Counted from the stretch's first letter, positions 47,701-60,108 are shown. The stretch: 64,000 bases of DNA from Chlorokybus atmophyticus (GCA_009103225.1 RHPI01001965.1:77114-141113), one strand, 5' to 3'. The notes: generated by a model not told the origin, from the sequence alone. A program made the numbers and translations.

Positions 47701-49203
47701 ATTACGGTCCTCCAAACGTGTGCTCCAGACACCAAAGGCGTCGCGGGAAAGCTGAGTGGCGTTCGGGTCCCAGCCGTTGAAGTCGCCAATCAGACTCGCT
47801 GACCTGCATGGGGGTGGGCAAGCGTAAGGAGGATTGAATGCAACAACAAGTTCACACACAGACACATGCATGCACACGCACATACACACACCAATGAGAG
47901 AGTGCGAATTGAAGGAGTCACTATTGCTTACTGCGCGGCGGGGGCCCATTCGCGGTAGGTTATGCCACCAGACTCACGATGGAATCCAAACTTCTCGTAA
48001 CCTGCACGCATTGCAGATTGTGACGACGTTAAGTTAATACTGTCATAAGGGATAGACATCCCGCAGGCACATAACTCCCTCAGCATGCCAACAGATCAGG
48101 CATTAAGTGGGTCAATAAACACGCGCATCTGAGACAAGTGTGTGTTCCGTCATGAGGCACGTGCCACTTATTGCAACCGTTGCCGTAAAGGAATGCATGA
48201 AACCAACAGCACAATGCTTGTAATTGCATGCCATGCAAGTACGCACATTGCTTGTGATTACATGCATTGCACCTCTGGAGAAATGTTCTAGGCCGCCCTC
48301 ATGCTCCTCGATCTCTCGCTTGGCGCGCGTGTAGGCCTGCCAGCGGTAGCGGAAGTGGTCGGCGTGGGGGGCCAGCTGCGGGTCCACCGCCACTACGCCT
48401 AGACCCTCCTCCTCGTGCAACTGCTTCTGCTGCACCTCTGCCTCCTGCAGTGATGATGATGCCGACGCCATGCACCGCACATGCGCCACGTGCCGCTGCA
48501 TGGGATTGGTGTGTGAGTGGGTGCGTGTGGGTGGGTGCTTGCATGCGGGTGCGCGCGTCATCATCATTGCCAATGTCATGTTGGGTCAAGTTGGTTTGCT
48601 TACAATGTTACCTTTGGCGTGTGGTGTGCTTGTCTATTCCTGTCGCCAGAGAAAACTCGAGAATGAGAGAGCAAGCGGGCTTCAGTGTTCTGCAGGTGTG
48701 CGTAACAGAGGTAGAGAGTAGCTGAGACAATGCATTTGCATGCTCAAGCTGCCAAGCAGTCAGTGACCTGCCCTCAACAGCGCGAGCACCAGTGCTGTGC
48801 ATGCAAGGGAACAACATGACATGCGCCCATTGCATCGTTGAGATTCTGAAGCAGCAAAACTCAACTGAGCACTGCCACCTGGTACAATGCATGCACCTGC
48901 ATGCATTGTGAGATGGTAAACACCAATGCAAGCATGGATGCACTGACAGCAACTTGACAATCACTCGAACGCTACTCAATGGTATAAGTGGCGGCTTCCG
49001 GCGACAGCTAGGACAACTAAAATAGCAACGAGGCGGAGCAGAAGAACGAGGCTACTGACCACAAGCATGCGTTGGTGGGGAGCATCGCCGGAATAAACAC
49101 AAGCTGCAGTCGCCGGCGCTGGCCGCAGATCCCGGCTGCTTTGACACTTTGCTTGGTCTCTTCGGACGCCTAGGTGAGCGGACACCGCCGCGGCGGCGCT
49201 CAT
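44710..49203 (-). CDS. SBE: 1,4-alpha-glucan (starch) branching enzyme with plastid transit peptide
   Basis: This GH13 enzyme cuts alpha-1,4 glucan and re-attaches it as alpha-1,6 branches. Sixteen exons were read, including 49203-49060 (48 residues, [16 protein letters not shown].., a likely chloroplast transit peptide), 48444-48273, ~46630-46519, ~46453-46003, ~45422-45273 and ~44873-44710. The CBM48 region has [21 protein letters not shown] and [14 protein letters not shown]. The GH13 core has [47 protein letters not shown] (nucleophile Asp), [10 protein letters not shown] (acid/base Glu), [14 protein letters not shown] and [20 protein letters not shown]. The order and wording match plant SBEII or GBE1. 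Unusually, about 55 acidic residues follow the normal end ([20 protein letters not shown]..), encoded by the last exon. If exon 1 is not used, a later ATG at 48471 would give a cytosolic form. Confidence 0.92.
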
Positions 49204-51687
49204 GACGGCGACGACGCCGATAACAACGTCAATCTCGTCGCTGAGCAGTCAGCTAACTGCGGTAAGCTCAGATCCTCCGTTTGGTCAGCAACTGTTGTTG
49301 CAAGCTCTAACCAAAATATCTAACTGCGTTGAACGACCTGCTGACTGGACCGGTGCGTTAGCGTTAATGAAAGCGTTGTTGTGAGGTGTTAGCCGGGAAA
49401 GGAAGCTTATTTGTGCCACAACGCTTGCACCAACTGCTGACGCTGGCGCCCACGTTGGTTTTGTCGTTGTTGTCAGCGGCAGCGGCATTGTCGGCGGCAT
49501 TGGCGAAGCGGGTGGAGTCCTTCTCAGCGTGCAAGCTGGGAGGGGAAAGAGAGGCACATTGTGCTCTAGGCATGTTCAGCTATGCTCGCGGTGGCGTCCG
49601 CGCTGTCAATTCGGCTGCTGCGACCGTCAAGCCTTTGCGTGGGCGGACTGTCAAGGCAGCAACCCAGAACATGTAACGCTACTTGTGCAAGTTAACTTGA
49701 CTTCCATTGGTATCCCTATCAGCATGCAATAGCCTTGAGCCATGTATAGGTTACATCAACTTGCTCGCGTCACACGTGCGCTTTGTCAAGCAACAGTTGC
49801 ACTGTTGCAGTCATTGACTGCAACGGAAGCAGTCAATGACTAGACGTAACTAATTCATCATCTCCCCCCCTCCCCCCCAAGCTGGTGTGACATTGTTAAC
49901 TTTCCGCAATTTCAGATCCAAATCCCACTCGCTGAGTCACTCACGTTTACTCGTTCGCCCTTACTCATTGATTCGTATCACCCAAGGTTTCACCTCAACA
50001 AGCCAAGCAGCCAGTCAGTCAGTGCCCCGAACAGAGGCTGCGAGCCAACAGCGCAACAACAAGAATGTTGTGGACGCCCACAAGCACGCCAACAATGGTG
50101 ATGGCAGCAGCGGCGCTGAGACCCAGACTATCACACGCACACCAGGTACTGCTGCGAAACGGCTACCAGCAGTCAAGCAGCAGACCACATCTCTTATCAC
50201 GGTAACAGGAAATGGTCAGACGTTTGCTGTGAATGTGTGTTATTGTCAAACAAGAACTATTGTCAACCTGTTGTGGTTGTGGGTAGGTGACAAAGCCTCT
50301 TCCGCGGGTACTGCTTCTCCACACAGGTGGCACTCTCGGCATGGACCCGCAGGCAAGTGCCATGCTGAGTGATTACATGCATGCCTAACGACAAACTCAC
50401 ATGCCCATTCAGGCCTCGTTCCTTACGGACGATGGAGGTGTCGCTGGCGACAACGGTGTCACGGCTAGCGGGGCCCATGAGCAGCTTCGGCTGCGGGAAG
50501 GCACTGGCGGCAAGTTCAAGCGGCAGTTGCAGGTCAAGCTTCAAGAATTGACTAAGCTGAGGCCAGTATCTGATGTGACCAATTGAAGACTGAGTACACT
50601 TTTGTCTTTGCAGCCAGGTAGCCTCCTTCAGGACATACTGACAGCGGTTCCGCAGCTGCGAGCGTTTGCAAACCTTGACGTGGAAGTGGTCTTCAACAGG
50701 GACAGCTGTGCGTGAGACATCACGCATGCATGCACTTCAGTTTCACAAGTAGTGCTGTCTTACGCATGCCAGCACAGGCAGGGTGGGGCCGCCGGAGTGG
50801 GTGAAACTCGCGAAGCTCCTACATGCGCGCCGCGACACCTACGACGCCTTTCTGGTGGTTCATGGGACGGACACAATGGCCTTCACTGCCGCCGCCCTCT
50901 CTCTCATGGTGCGACATGTTGTAGGTTGATGTGTAAGGCCAGAGATTTACGCAAGCCAACAGATCCCACACATGTATTGCACAATGATTATGAGTCAAAA
51001 GCAGCATCACAGTAGCTGTAGCTATTGTTACTGTTCTGAACAACCACAGCTGATGGTACAATGTCTTTTTCCAGCTGCCAGGCTTTCGGAAGCCCGTTGT
51101 GCTCACAGGTAAGTAAGCGCTCAATCAAGTAGTCCCCCCTTCATTTGTATGTTCCAAGTCTGCAATCCTGATAGGGTCTCAGCTGCCCCTGGCCGAGCCG
51201 CGGTCAGATGCTCGCCAGAACCTCATTGACAGCATTACGTGCGCCACGGCTCAGAACGTCCCATTCCAGGTGAGGAGAAAAACCATGTGGTATCTGTTAG
51301 ACTGTTTGCGTGACTGAGTTGATTGCTTCCATGTCAATGTCAGTAGGAGGTGGCGGTATGTTTTGGGGGTCTGCTGATGAGAGGTAACCGAGCACAAAAG
51401 ACCCATGCGAGCCACTACCAAGCCTTCTCCTCGCCCAACTTCTCCCCTCTTGCACAACTCGGTGTTGATGTAAGAACATTGATGTGCAAAGGTATCAACA
51501 GCCACAACCCAAACACACTCTGCTCATGAAGGTTGAATGGAACGCGGATGCGTTGATGAAGCATGGAGGTGTATACCGACCCCGCTTCAAGCTTGACCCT
51601 CGTGTGCTTCGCATACCCATTGTCCCCGGCTCTGACCCAAGGTACACAAGCCTCATGTTGTTACCCACATGCTTTACATCATCATCA

Positions 51688-51722
<35 letters not shown>

Positions 51723-52308
51723 ACATCATCAATAACATACAACAGGTTGGCGTATGGTGATGTGTACGGGCGCGGGGTGCGCGGCGTGGTGCTGGAGGCC
51801 TTTGGCGTGGGCAACATGCCAGACACCACAGAGCACGGGTGGATTCCATGGCTGCGTTCGCAGCGCAAGCAAGGCCTCCAGGCGCGTGAGCGTTCTTGAC
51901 TGGTTGCTGGTAGTGAGAGTTAACACTGACACACACACATGCAGATGAGTCGAATTTGTTGTGCACAGGTGTATCTCACTTCACAATGTAAAGGTGGCAC
52001 GCTGCATCCGGAGCTTTATAGGAGCGGCAGCATTGCGCTCGAGATGGGTGTTGAGTCTGCTCAGCCTCAGGTGCGCACAGTCCATATGTCCGTTGCGTCA
52101 ACTGCGCACAACACAACTGCAATCACAACACAACCACCTTCGTTAGGGGGGGCTTTGTTGTATGCTTGGACACAGCCTAGTTTGTCACAGTTGACATCAA
52201 ACCAAAGTTGTTGCGCAGATGACACCGGAGTGTGCATCTGTCAAGATGATGCTGTGCTTGTCATACCCTGATATCCCCTTGGCCCAGCCGCTCGCTGGCG
52301 AGTTGTGA
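49202..52308 (+). CDS. L-asparaginase (type I, AnsA-like)
   Basis: The enzyme hydrolyses L-asparagine to aspartate and ammonia. The catalytic core is clear: PRVLLLHTGGTLGMDPQ (first Thr motif), LRAFANLDVEVVFNRDS, FLVVHGTDTMAFTAAALS (second Thr/Asp motif), VVLTGSQLPLAEPRSDARQN, VCFGGLLMRGNRAQK and GVVLEAFGVGNMP. It ends near PDIPLAQPLAGEL. Core exons include about 49916-50201, 50292-50352, 50413-50540, 51175-51269 and ~52218-52308. The 5' end is uncertain. An ATG at 49202 with a good donor after 49261, or an ATG at 49573 (MFSYARGGVRAVNSAAATVK, transit-like) spliced in phase to 49916, both fit. About 100 residues of basic, Ser/Thr-rich sequence precede the core. The intron after MDPQ starts with GC (50353). 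The start overlaps the divergent branching-enzyme start. Confidence 0.85.
51678..51735. repeat. (CAT)n microsatellite
   Basis: About 17 ATC/CAT units lie in an asparaginase intron, just before the acceptor preceding LAYGDVYGRG. Confidence 0.9.
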
Positions 52309-52360
52309 ATAAATATATGTCATATGCAACAGGTAGACCATGTATGACAGTAATGTTGAA

Positions 52361-52592
52361 CAAAAGCAACCTAGGTTGCTTTGGTTCTCCACAATGCAGG
52401 CCAGGTGACAACTGAACCGAATGCTTGGTGACTTGCTATGCAGTCAGCGTAAGCACTTACTGCTTTTAGTGTACTACAAAAGCAACCTAGGTTGCTTTGG
52501 TTCTCCACAATGCAGGCCAGGTGACAACTGAACCGAATGCTTGGTGACTTGCTATGCAGTCAGCGTAAGCACTTACTGCTTTTAGTGTACTA
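52361..52592. repeat. Two identical 116-bp tandem copies, each opening with a palindrome
   Basis: Copies 52361-52476 and 52477-52592 appear identical base for base. Each starts with the 20-bp perfect palindrome AAAGCAACCTAGGTTGCTTT (52363-52382 and 52479-52498). The pair begins about 50 bp after the asparaginase stop. Confidence 0.95.
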
Positions 52593-53039
52593 TGTGTCAA
52601 CTTGATACATATTGGAACGTGAGCCAGAACGTGGGCCAAAAGGAATGCATGCTCAATTCTTGTACTGTACCATTAAACACATGTCTGCTTGCACATACTA
52701 CAGTTCAGTGCCCAGGAGGGCAGATGCTCTAGCACTTGCAACGGGCCGACTGTAGTGAATGAAATCCTGAGATTACGGATGCTTAGGCTCAAGATTTTGC
52801 CTGATTAATGTCAAGAGCACGCTCCTGCATAGTCAGTGTGTGTGTGTGTGTGTGACACGGAAATTCAGAACGCATATAACTCCCACACATGGTGTTGAGT
52901 GAACACATGCACCTTGCAATGTATGCGAACGAGCGCACAGTGTAAGCCAACGCCTTGTTGACTAAACTGTGCTGTTTCATCACCTCCAACTCAAGGAGCA
53001 AGACTGTGGATATCTCTATGCGGCAGATCACAAACACAT
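52593..53039. other. Convergent spacer
   Basis: This spacer lies between the tandem repeat and the ankyrin gene stop. It contains a short (TG)8-9 run at about 52835-52853. No gene was seen. Confidence 0.6.
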
Positions 53040-54181
53040 TCACGTCTGCGCAGAGTCCTCAGCGGCCTCTTCAGTGGCCTCATCAAGGTGTTCCTGCGCC
53101 TCATCGGCATGCGCGCCATTGACGCCCTGCTCGGAGACCGTCACATTGCTGGCCTGCTGTTGCGTGCTCACGCGGTTGATTGTGTCCATGACTGCCGTGA
53201 AACCCCTGTCCAACGCTTCATCCACCGGTGTGCGCTGATGCCTGAACATAAAAGGGAGATGACACTCGCAACATCATTGATTGCATGGCTGAGGTGGTTG
53301 TAGAGGCTGTTCACATCAGAGTAACAGTACTTGGCAATGTTACTGTGTGCGTACCTGTTGAGGACTGAAGCGTTCGCACCAGCAGACAACAACTGTTCCA
53401 CAACCTTTCACCACAAGCATAGGGGATGAGTGCGATGACGAAGGCGTTAAGTAGTCAGAGCTGCCATGTCAGGCACCGTTCAACAGCTAGCAAACACAGC
53501 AGCTGAGGCTAACCTCTGTATGGCCATTGAGTGCTGCCCAATGCAAGGGTGTGTTGCCCTCCTCGTTTGCTAACCTTACATCCTGCACAGGTCATCTGCT
53601 GAGTCAGAGATCAACGTTGAAGCAGCACTAAGCTCAAACCTTAAACCCAGCTAATGCAAGAGCAACTTGTGCATACCGCATTTCGCGACAGAAGCAAGCT
53701 CACAATCTCCTTGTGCCCGTTAGCCGATGCCATGTGCAACGCTGCATATGTGAGTAGAATGTGGGTGTGTTGCTCCTTGCGCTGAGGTGTCAAACAGCAA
53801 AATGTAGGCTTGTACCTGTTCTGCCAAGTGGGTCTGCGGCGTTGACATCAGCCCCTTCCGACAACGCTGCATTAATCTCCTCAATATCTCCATACCTTGC
53901 ACCCTTGCGCACCAAACAGAGCGCAACAGATTGAAGGTGTGTATACTGCACATGCTCCTAGAATCCTTTTGCTAATAGTGTCGTCTGAATTCAGGTCAGC
54001 TGTAACAGAGCATGCATGCTGTATGTTGCACCAAAGCAAGCTGCACTTCAGCGACACTCCCCAAGCAGGCAACTAGCTGACAATGCAAGCAGTGCAACAT
54101 GGTAGTACAACAGTTGTGTTGTACCTCATGCAGCAAGTCAGCAACAGGTTGGCTGGTGGTCCTGGCTGACTCTTGCGGCAT
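53040..54181 (-). CDS. Small ankyrin-repeat protein, YAR1-like
   Basis: Six exons are proposed: 54181-54125, ~53906-53816, ~53740-53677, ~53585-53513, ~53407-53357 and ~53245-53040, about 180 residues. Ankyrin units read ARYGDIEEINAALSEGADVN, ALHMASANGHKEIVSLLLSR, NTPLHWAALNGHTEVVEQLL and RTPVDEALDRGFTAVMDTI. An acidic Glu/Ala tail follows (DEAQEHLDEATEEAAEDS). Size, four repeats and acidic tail match yeast Yar1, the chaperone of ribosomal protein uS3, and its plant relatives. The function is inferred from this resemblance only, as ankyrin repeats are common. The start ATG at 54181 gives a short hydrophilic N-terminus. Confidence 0.8.
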
Positions 54182-56563
54182 TGCTGCTGTTTACCGTGCG
54201 TGCAGCCCTGCTCAGTGAGCACTTGCTGGTCAGCACTCTACCATGCACACGTGTGCAGCAGCACATGCTGTGCGTTACAACAAAGCAAGCAATACACAGT
54301 TGCGGAAGAAATCTCACTGGTTGTGAAGACAGGAGCGCTTTGCTGCTGCCGCAAACGCCTTCGCTATGCGCTGACCTGGTGTGCGGCGGTCACGGTAGAG
54401 TCAACTCGGCGGTCTGCAGGGATGATGTGTATGAAGCTGCTGCTTGGGTTTCTAAGCTTGCGCTATACACTGACAGGCACCACAGCTGCTTGGCAAACCA
54501 TGCAGCAAACAAACGACGCTGTGAACAACGTCAACAGGCACCCCGCCGCCACTGCCACCGCACACGCCGCCCTTCAACGTGGACAAGGCCTGATGAGATC
54601 AGTCTGACGGAAAGCTGACGTCAGCAACCTCAGTTAGGGCTGACGGATGAACATAGTCAGACGGCGTCAGCTTGACGGACAAAGCAGCTGCACGTCACAC
54701 GCATGCCATGCGTGATGTGGACATGACATGACTGCAAAGGATAATGTGTAGACATGCGTGACGTGTTCCTTGTGTTGCGAATTACAGGTTGCAATATGTA
54801 TGTCACACATGGCCACAACACACGTAGCCAAAAATGCAGTGCTTGTACACACCATACACAACAAATGCTGAGTGCTAATTGCTGAGCCAGCATGCAAGTC
54901 ATTGGCTTAAGGATGCATGCAAACCAATGGGAAACCGCAGCTACGAAAGGCTGGCCCAGATTTCCATATCGCGCTCCCCCGCCTTGTGTATTAATAGCCT
55001 GACCAAACATGTGTCCACAATTAATGAGTCACTGTAATTAACCTGTCACGGTAAGCAACTTGTTAGTTGTCCAATGTATACAGCACAACTGTATTATCTA
55101 GGAATGCACGATGCTATTAATTAGTATGATATAGTTATCGTATATTATTGTCGTTGTCACTTTTGTTATACCTGAATTATTCGACGGAGCATATTATGCG
55201 TGCACACATGATAAACGCTCATAATTGACATACATCTCTGTGCACATGAATTATGCGTTAAATGTTCATTAATAATAAAACGTTTATACACATGTTCATT
55301 CGTTGCATTAATAACAACGCATAAGCTTGTTGGTATGCATGTGCACAATTGTGTAAACAATGATTGAAGCATGGGTTTTTGATTTACAATTGCTTGGTCA
55401 ATCACGCATGTGGATTAATACATCACATAAGAAGCATCGCATTTTGCATTCCTACAATTAACATTGATATTATCAGAATAAACTTACAAGATGTATAACA
55501 AGTGTACGTGCATGTATTGCATTATATATGCTTTTGATGCCGGCAACCATTCAAGTAGCATTGCGTATGTATAACACTCAACTGCAAATTATCTATTATA
55601 AATTCTCTTTTAAAGTTGAATGCAAGCATTTTTATTGAATATGTACACAGCTACATACTACCTTTCATAGTTAAACTTTAACGACAAGTGGCTTATGTAC
55701 CAAAGATGTCCGTACCTCTTATTTGCAATAAGATCTTTGAAGTGTTATGATAGCATGGCTTGTGCCAGATGTAATACCATAACATTGTATTCTGCCATGC
55801 CATGGCCGCAGCGACTATTGTCAGCACACTAATGGCATGCCTGCTTGTGTGAGCCAAGTATGCAAAGAAACAACCCTTTATTATCATTGACATACAAGAG
55901 TCCGATGTCAGCTCTGCCACAATACTTACCTGCTGAACAATACACCAACCCAACACGTACACCCTATTGTGCTAAGCAAGTGCGGCATGCAAAAACAGCA
56001 TGCCTCATATGTGCACACGCCTGTGATATCGTGTTGGTTACTGTTACTATCGTGCTGGCACACAACATGGTGTTATGCTGATGATGGTTGCTGTATACGT
56101 ATGGATGCGGGGCTTCGCACGTACTTGATCGTGTATGCAAAGGCCCTGGCTTAAGATGTTGCTAATTGTGGAGCTGTCCACACAAGTACGGTTATGTCCT
56201 TGCCGTGCTCGCTTATAAGTGGTCCTGCTGTGGGGCTAGTGCACTGCTTGTTGCATGGCTACCATTGTTGTTGATTATACACATCAAACCTTTCTTTGAA
56301 TGCCTGCACCTACGATACTCGTGTACCTGCTTCTTGTTGTTGTTATTGTTGCTGTTGCTGTTGTTGTTGTGCTTGTGACTTGCTCTGCTGGCCTGCCATA
56401 TTTCATACGCATATGTAGAGACTGCGGACAGATGTACGTGCAACTAACGACCTCTAGAAGCGGCATACAACTCAGATGGGACTTGGCTGATACTGCTGTC
56501 TAGTGTTGCTGTTATTGTAACACCCAGATTGCTGTATCACTGTCCAACAATGCAGTGGAACGA
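54182..56563. other. Intergenic region with an AT-rich island
   Basis: No gene was supported. At 54600-54685 several GCTGACG/CGTCAGC words form overlapping inverted repeats. From about 55020 to 55690 base composition is clearly AT-rich compared with the rest of the window. A (TTG)n stretch lies at 56333-56376. Confidence 0.5.
56333..56376. repeat. (TTG)n-like trinucleotide repeat
   Basis: TTGTTGTTGTTATTGTTGCT and similar units continue for about 40 bp in an intergenic region. Confidence 0.8.
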
Positions 56564-59518
56564 TCAAAGCATAACCGTGTATGGAAGCTGCACTTGGCAT
56601 CCGGACAAGCCCACGAAATTCATATCGATATTGGGTGCCTCATGAGGGTCTTCGAACCTGTTACACGAGAACAATAAATGGCAAATCCAGTTCCGGGCAT
56701 TGCCAACAAGTGAATGAACACCAGCACTTACTCGTCCATCAAATCTTCGCTGCTTATCAATTTTGCACATGTAAAGTTGCCAGTTCGGCGTTGTTGCAGC
56801 CTGATCTCCATGCGATCATAGTCAACATCTCCAGTTGAGCCAGCACCTGAGACACAATTACACTAAGTTTTCTGTACTCCAAACTTCCCAGAGACAGCTG
56901 GCAGGTTGGCAGCATGATCAGTGCAAATAATATGCAGACACCAATGAACATACCAGGGCTTGCCACGCTTGCCGTACGCAGCGCATTGCGAGCCTCAATC
57001 TTGCTAATAAACTTAAACCATACGACTGGTTGGAGAGCGTACTTGCTGGCGGAGCTGTCCTTGTGGCAGGGTGGCTCGAATTCTACCCACACACCCGCCA
57101 AACAAGTATGTGTGCCCAAGACTGGAGGAAGACTGCCTTCATGTGAAGCCTCCAACACCTGCAGTCACAACAGCCATGTTGATCGACATGTGACAGCACA
57201 AGGAGTCATCAGCAACATTAACCTGAAGTCATGTAGCAATGCTATGGCAGTGTGGGTGCATTCTGCAAGACAGATAGCATTTTCCATCACAGAAAGGCTA
57301 CAGCATAGCCATACTAACTGAACCTGTTCAAGGGTGGTCAAGTCCTGGAAGGCTGAACTGTCCTGTCGTGCTTTCTCCAGCAAGCCAGAAGGCACACTTG
57401 ACCAGTCGTCTGAATTGTGGTGATCTGAGTGACTACTGCCCATCAGCGTGGACTGCGGTGTATGTCGTCGCCCAATCAGGATTGCACCAGATGATACAGG
57501 ACATGAGAAGTGTCCGGAGCGATTCAACTCAACCGTCACCACAAGCCCTAGCACCGGCTGTACAAGGAACACAACATGTTGACAAAGAGGAACACAAAGT
57601 GTACAAAGCATGTACCGCACATGAGTATGGTACCTGCTGTACAGGAATGTCTGTCGAGTACATCCAATTTGTTTTGTCGCTGTCTTGGATTATTCCATCA
57701 TCCGAGCTTTGCGGCCCATGCCCTAACCTGCGCCGTAATCAAAATATTTCCCATTTGCACACAATTTGCTTGCTGCAGAGCACCCATAGTTAACAATCGT
57801 GGGGTCGAGTCTTCAATCACATTAGTCAACCAACAAACCCAACCCTCTGCAGCGGGTGTTTGATCAAGGAGAGTCAGGTATGGTCTGCCACTAACCTTCG
57901 CCGTCGCACGTCTGCGACCATGTGCCTCATGCGGGCTTCCTCCTCTTCCCGTCGAGGACTCCGCAGGCCTTGAAAAAGAAGTTGGCCTAGCGGGTGTCCA
58001 ATCTCAAACATCATGAAGAGTTCTTCCAAGAAGGTTTCAAGCTGAGGAGTCGACCACTTCTCAAGATCTCGCTGCACAATCATAGTGTTGTTGGCGGCAG
58101 CCTGCGCGTTAGCGGCAGCCTGCGCCGCGGCAGCACCAGCTACACCAAACATCAAGGCTGCCAGCAAGCTTGTCCTCTCAATAATGTAATCGCGCTTTTG
58201 CTTCTCCTGCAGAGTTACAACGGAATCGTTGGCACTGCCCCAGTACGCACTGAAACCGAAGGCTTTGGGACCAAGGAGAACCAGCAAGGAACCTTACCTG
58301 CTCGTCTGCAGCAGCAAAGCCAGGCAGCAAGACAGCTACACAGTTAATGTTATTACCACTCGCAGAGCAGTAGTTGCTCCAACTCTCTGGAGTAAATAGG
58401 TTTTCCACCTATTGCATGAAGGGTTAGTCAAGATGTAACTTTGCTGGTAGCTACCATTGTGGGCAACAGACTAGCACAAGGCACACATGGGTATCACGCA
58501 CCCAAAACCCTCGATCACCATTGTCGCATCCGCCGTCAGTGGCAACACCTCGAAACTTCAGTGGCTGAGCATTTGTGCAGCTCTTGAGCGCAGCAGTCAG
58601 TTCTTTGTAGAGGTGGCGATATGAGTACCCTGACACTTTGTACCAAACTGCGTAATCCTTCTGGCAGAGTTGTTGCCACAGGTCCTCCTGTTGTCCAACT
58701 GTAAACAACCGCTGCGTCAAGCAATTACTCAAGAGCAACCAGCTGTGCCACCATGTGCTCCTCAGGACAACCGCCACTTGTTAAGCATACAACATACTAA
58801 TGCTATAACGGTAGTGAGCCGGCACAGACTTTCTTGCACAGCTTAACTACAACCAACTAATCATGTGTGCATGTTGATGTATGTACCTACCAGCCAGGCA
58901 CCTGACCAACTCCACATACTCAACTACTGACGCAATGGGCATGCAAGCCGCCAATTCGCTGCTGCACAAAACGCAAGCACCAACACCGAATGCAATACTT
59001 GCTGTGAGGTGCCAATTGCACAGCAGCATAGGAACCTTGCTCATGCAGCCGCATTCACAGAATCATAATGCTCCTCTGTTGGCAAGGTCGCCAAAGCACC
59101 AATGCTGGCACAGACACAGATTGGACAGCTAACACTTTCACGACAACACGCAGCTTGCTGTACGTGATGAAGACCTAAGGGCAGCAAATTGAGTACCTTC
59201 ACGTAGCCGGCGGCAGCAAGCCTCCAGAGCCAAAACATCCCGTGCCGACAGCTGGGAAACAATCCACCTCACCAAGACGTCCTCTCCAACCTCAATCAAC
59301 GGCGGATCCCTGTCCGGCACACTGGCCTGCTTGTTGCGTCCCGCGCTCTGCTCCATATCTCCTCCTGAGGCTTCGGCTTGCTTGCCTTTGGTTTTGAGCG
59401 CCGCAGCAGGCCCGCCAATTAACCTTGAGCTCCCAAGCATCCTCGGCACGAACTTAAGGCCCCAGCTAAGCAATGAACTCATCGCCCAGGCACACCACCA
59501 GGGAAGTCGCAGCTTCAT
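56564..59518 (-). CDS. F-box protein
   Basis: This is a likely substrate adaptor of an SCF ubiquitin ligase. Exon 1 (59518 to about 59199) encodes a hydrophobic, Trp-rich N-terminus (MKLRLPWWCAWAMSSLLSWG), which could be a membrane anchor. It also encodes a canonical F-box core (GEDVLVRWIVSQLSARDVLALEACCRRLRE). Later exons include about 58972-58890, 58699-58506 (EDLWQQLCQKDYAVW), ~58410-58297, ~58211-57894 (an Ala/Gln helix), ~57555-57325, ~57160-56955 (GTHTCLAGVWVEFEPPCHKD) and ~56848-56732. The last exon ends ..LPYTVML at 56564. One junction near 57560-57890 did not agree in phase, so a small exon is probably missing from my model. The C-terminal substrate region is not recognised. Confidence 0.72.
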
Positions 59519-60108
59519 ACGAACAACCCTACCCGCGCCTCTACCACGGCCATTCACAATCACGATAACTACCAACAACAAGCAATCCGCTCAACAGCAC
59601 TACCTGCTGACAACCCAAATTTCACCAGAAGGTCAAGAAGGTTAGCTGAAAGGGGTGGCACCAATCTACCGCACCCCTCTTTGCGCTATCTCAGTGACGC
59701 AAAGTCAGCCTCGCCGCCGCCGCTGTCACCACCACCGCCGCCAGGACCACCGAAGCGCCTGCTGCTGACGTGTTTGACAAGAGATGGCGTTCAGTGCCTT
59801 CAATGCTGCAGACCACCACCACGCCGGCACCTTAACGCAGCTTGTATGCAGCGAAATGGATATCTAAGATGTACGAGTGGTCCTACTGTACTTACAGCCT
59901 ACTCTTTTGGTGTACGGTAGGTGCTGCTTAACAAGCCAAGCCTTTGTCTCAGGTTGTGCATTCAGTGCCTTAACGGCAAGTTTGAGCATTTGACAATCAA
60001 TCACGTCGAAGCGGCGAGGGCGCACGCTGTTGCGGGCGGTGGCGTCTGCATAGTTGCCGCCGTTGTCGGTGGAGGGGAATGTGTTCAGCAAGTTCAGGGG
60101 GGTGAGCT
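59519..60108. promoter_or_regulatory. Divergent region between the F-box gene and the TMEM245-like gene
   Basis: This spacer of about 590 bp contains a CCGCCGCCG-rich stretch at 59710-59755. No gene was supported. Confidence 0.4.

Noticed and set aside
53040-54181. Ankyrin gene as a toxin-antitoxin or effector-type ankyrin protein
   Set aside because: Short length, four repeats, acidic tail and introns fit the eukaryotic YAR1-like class better.
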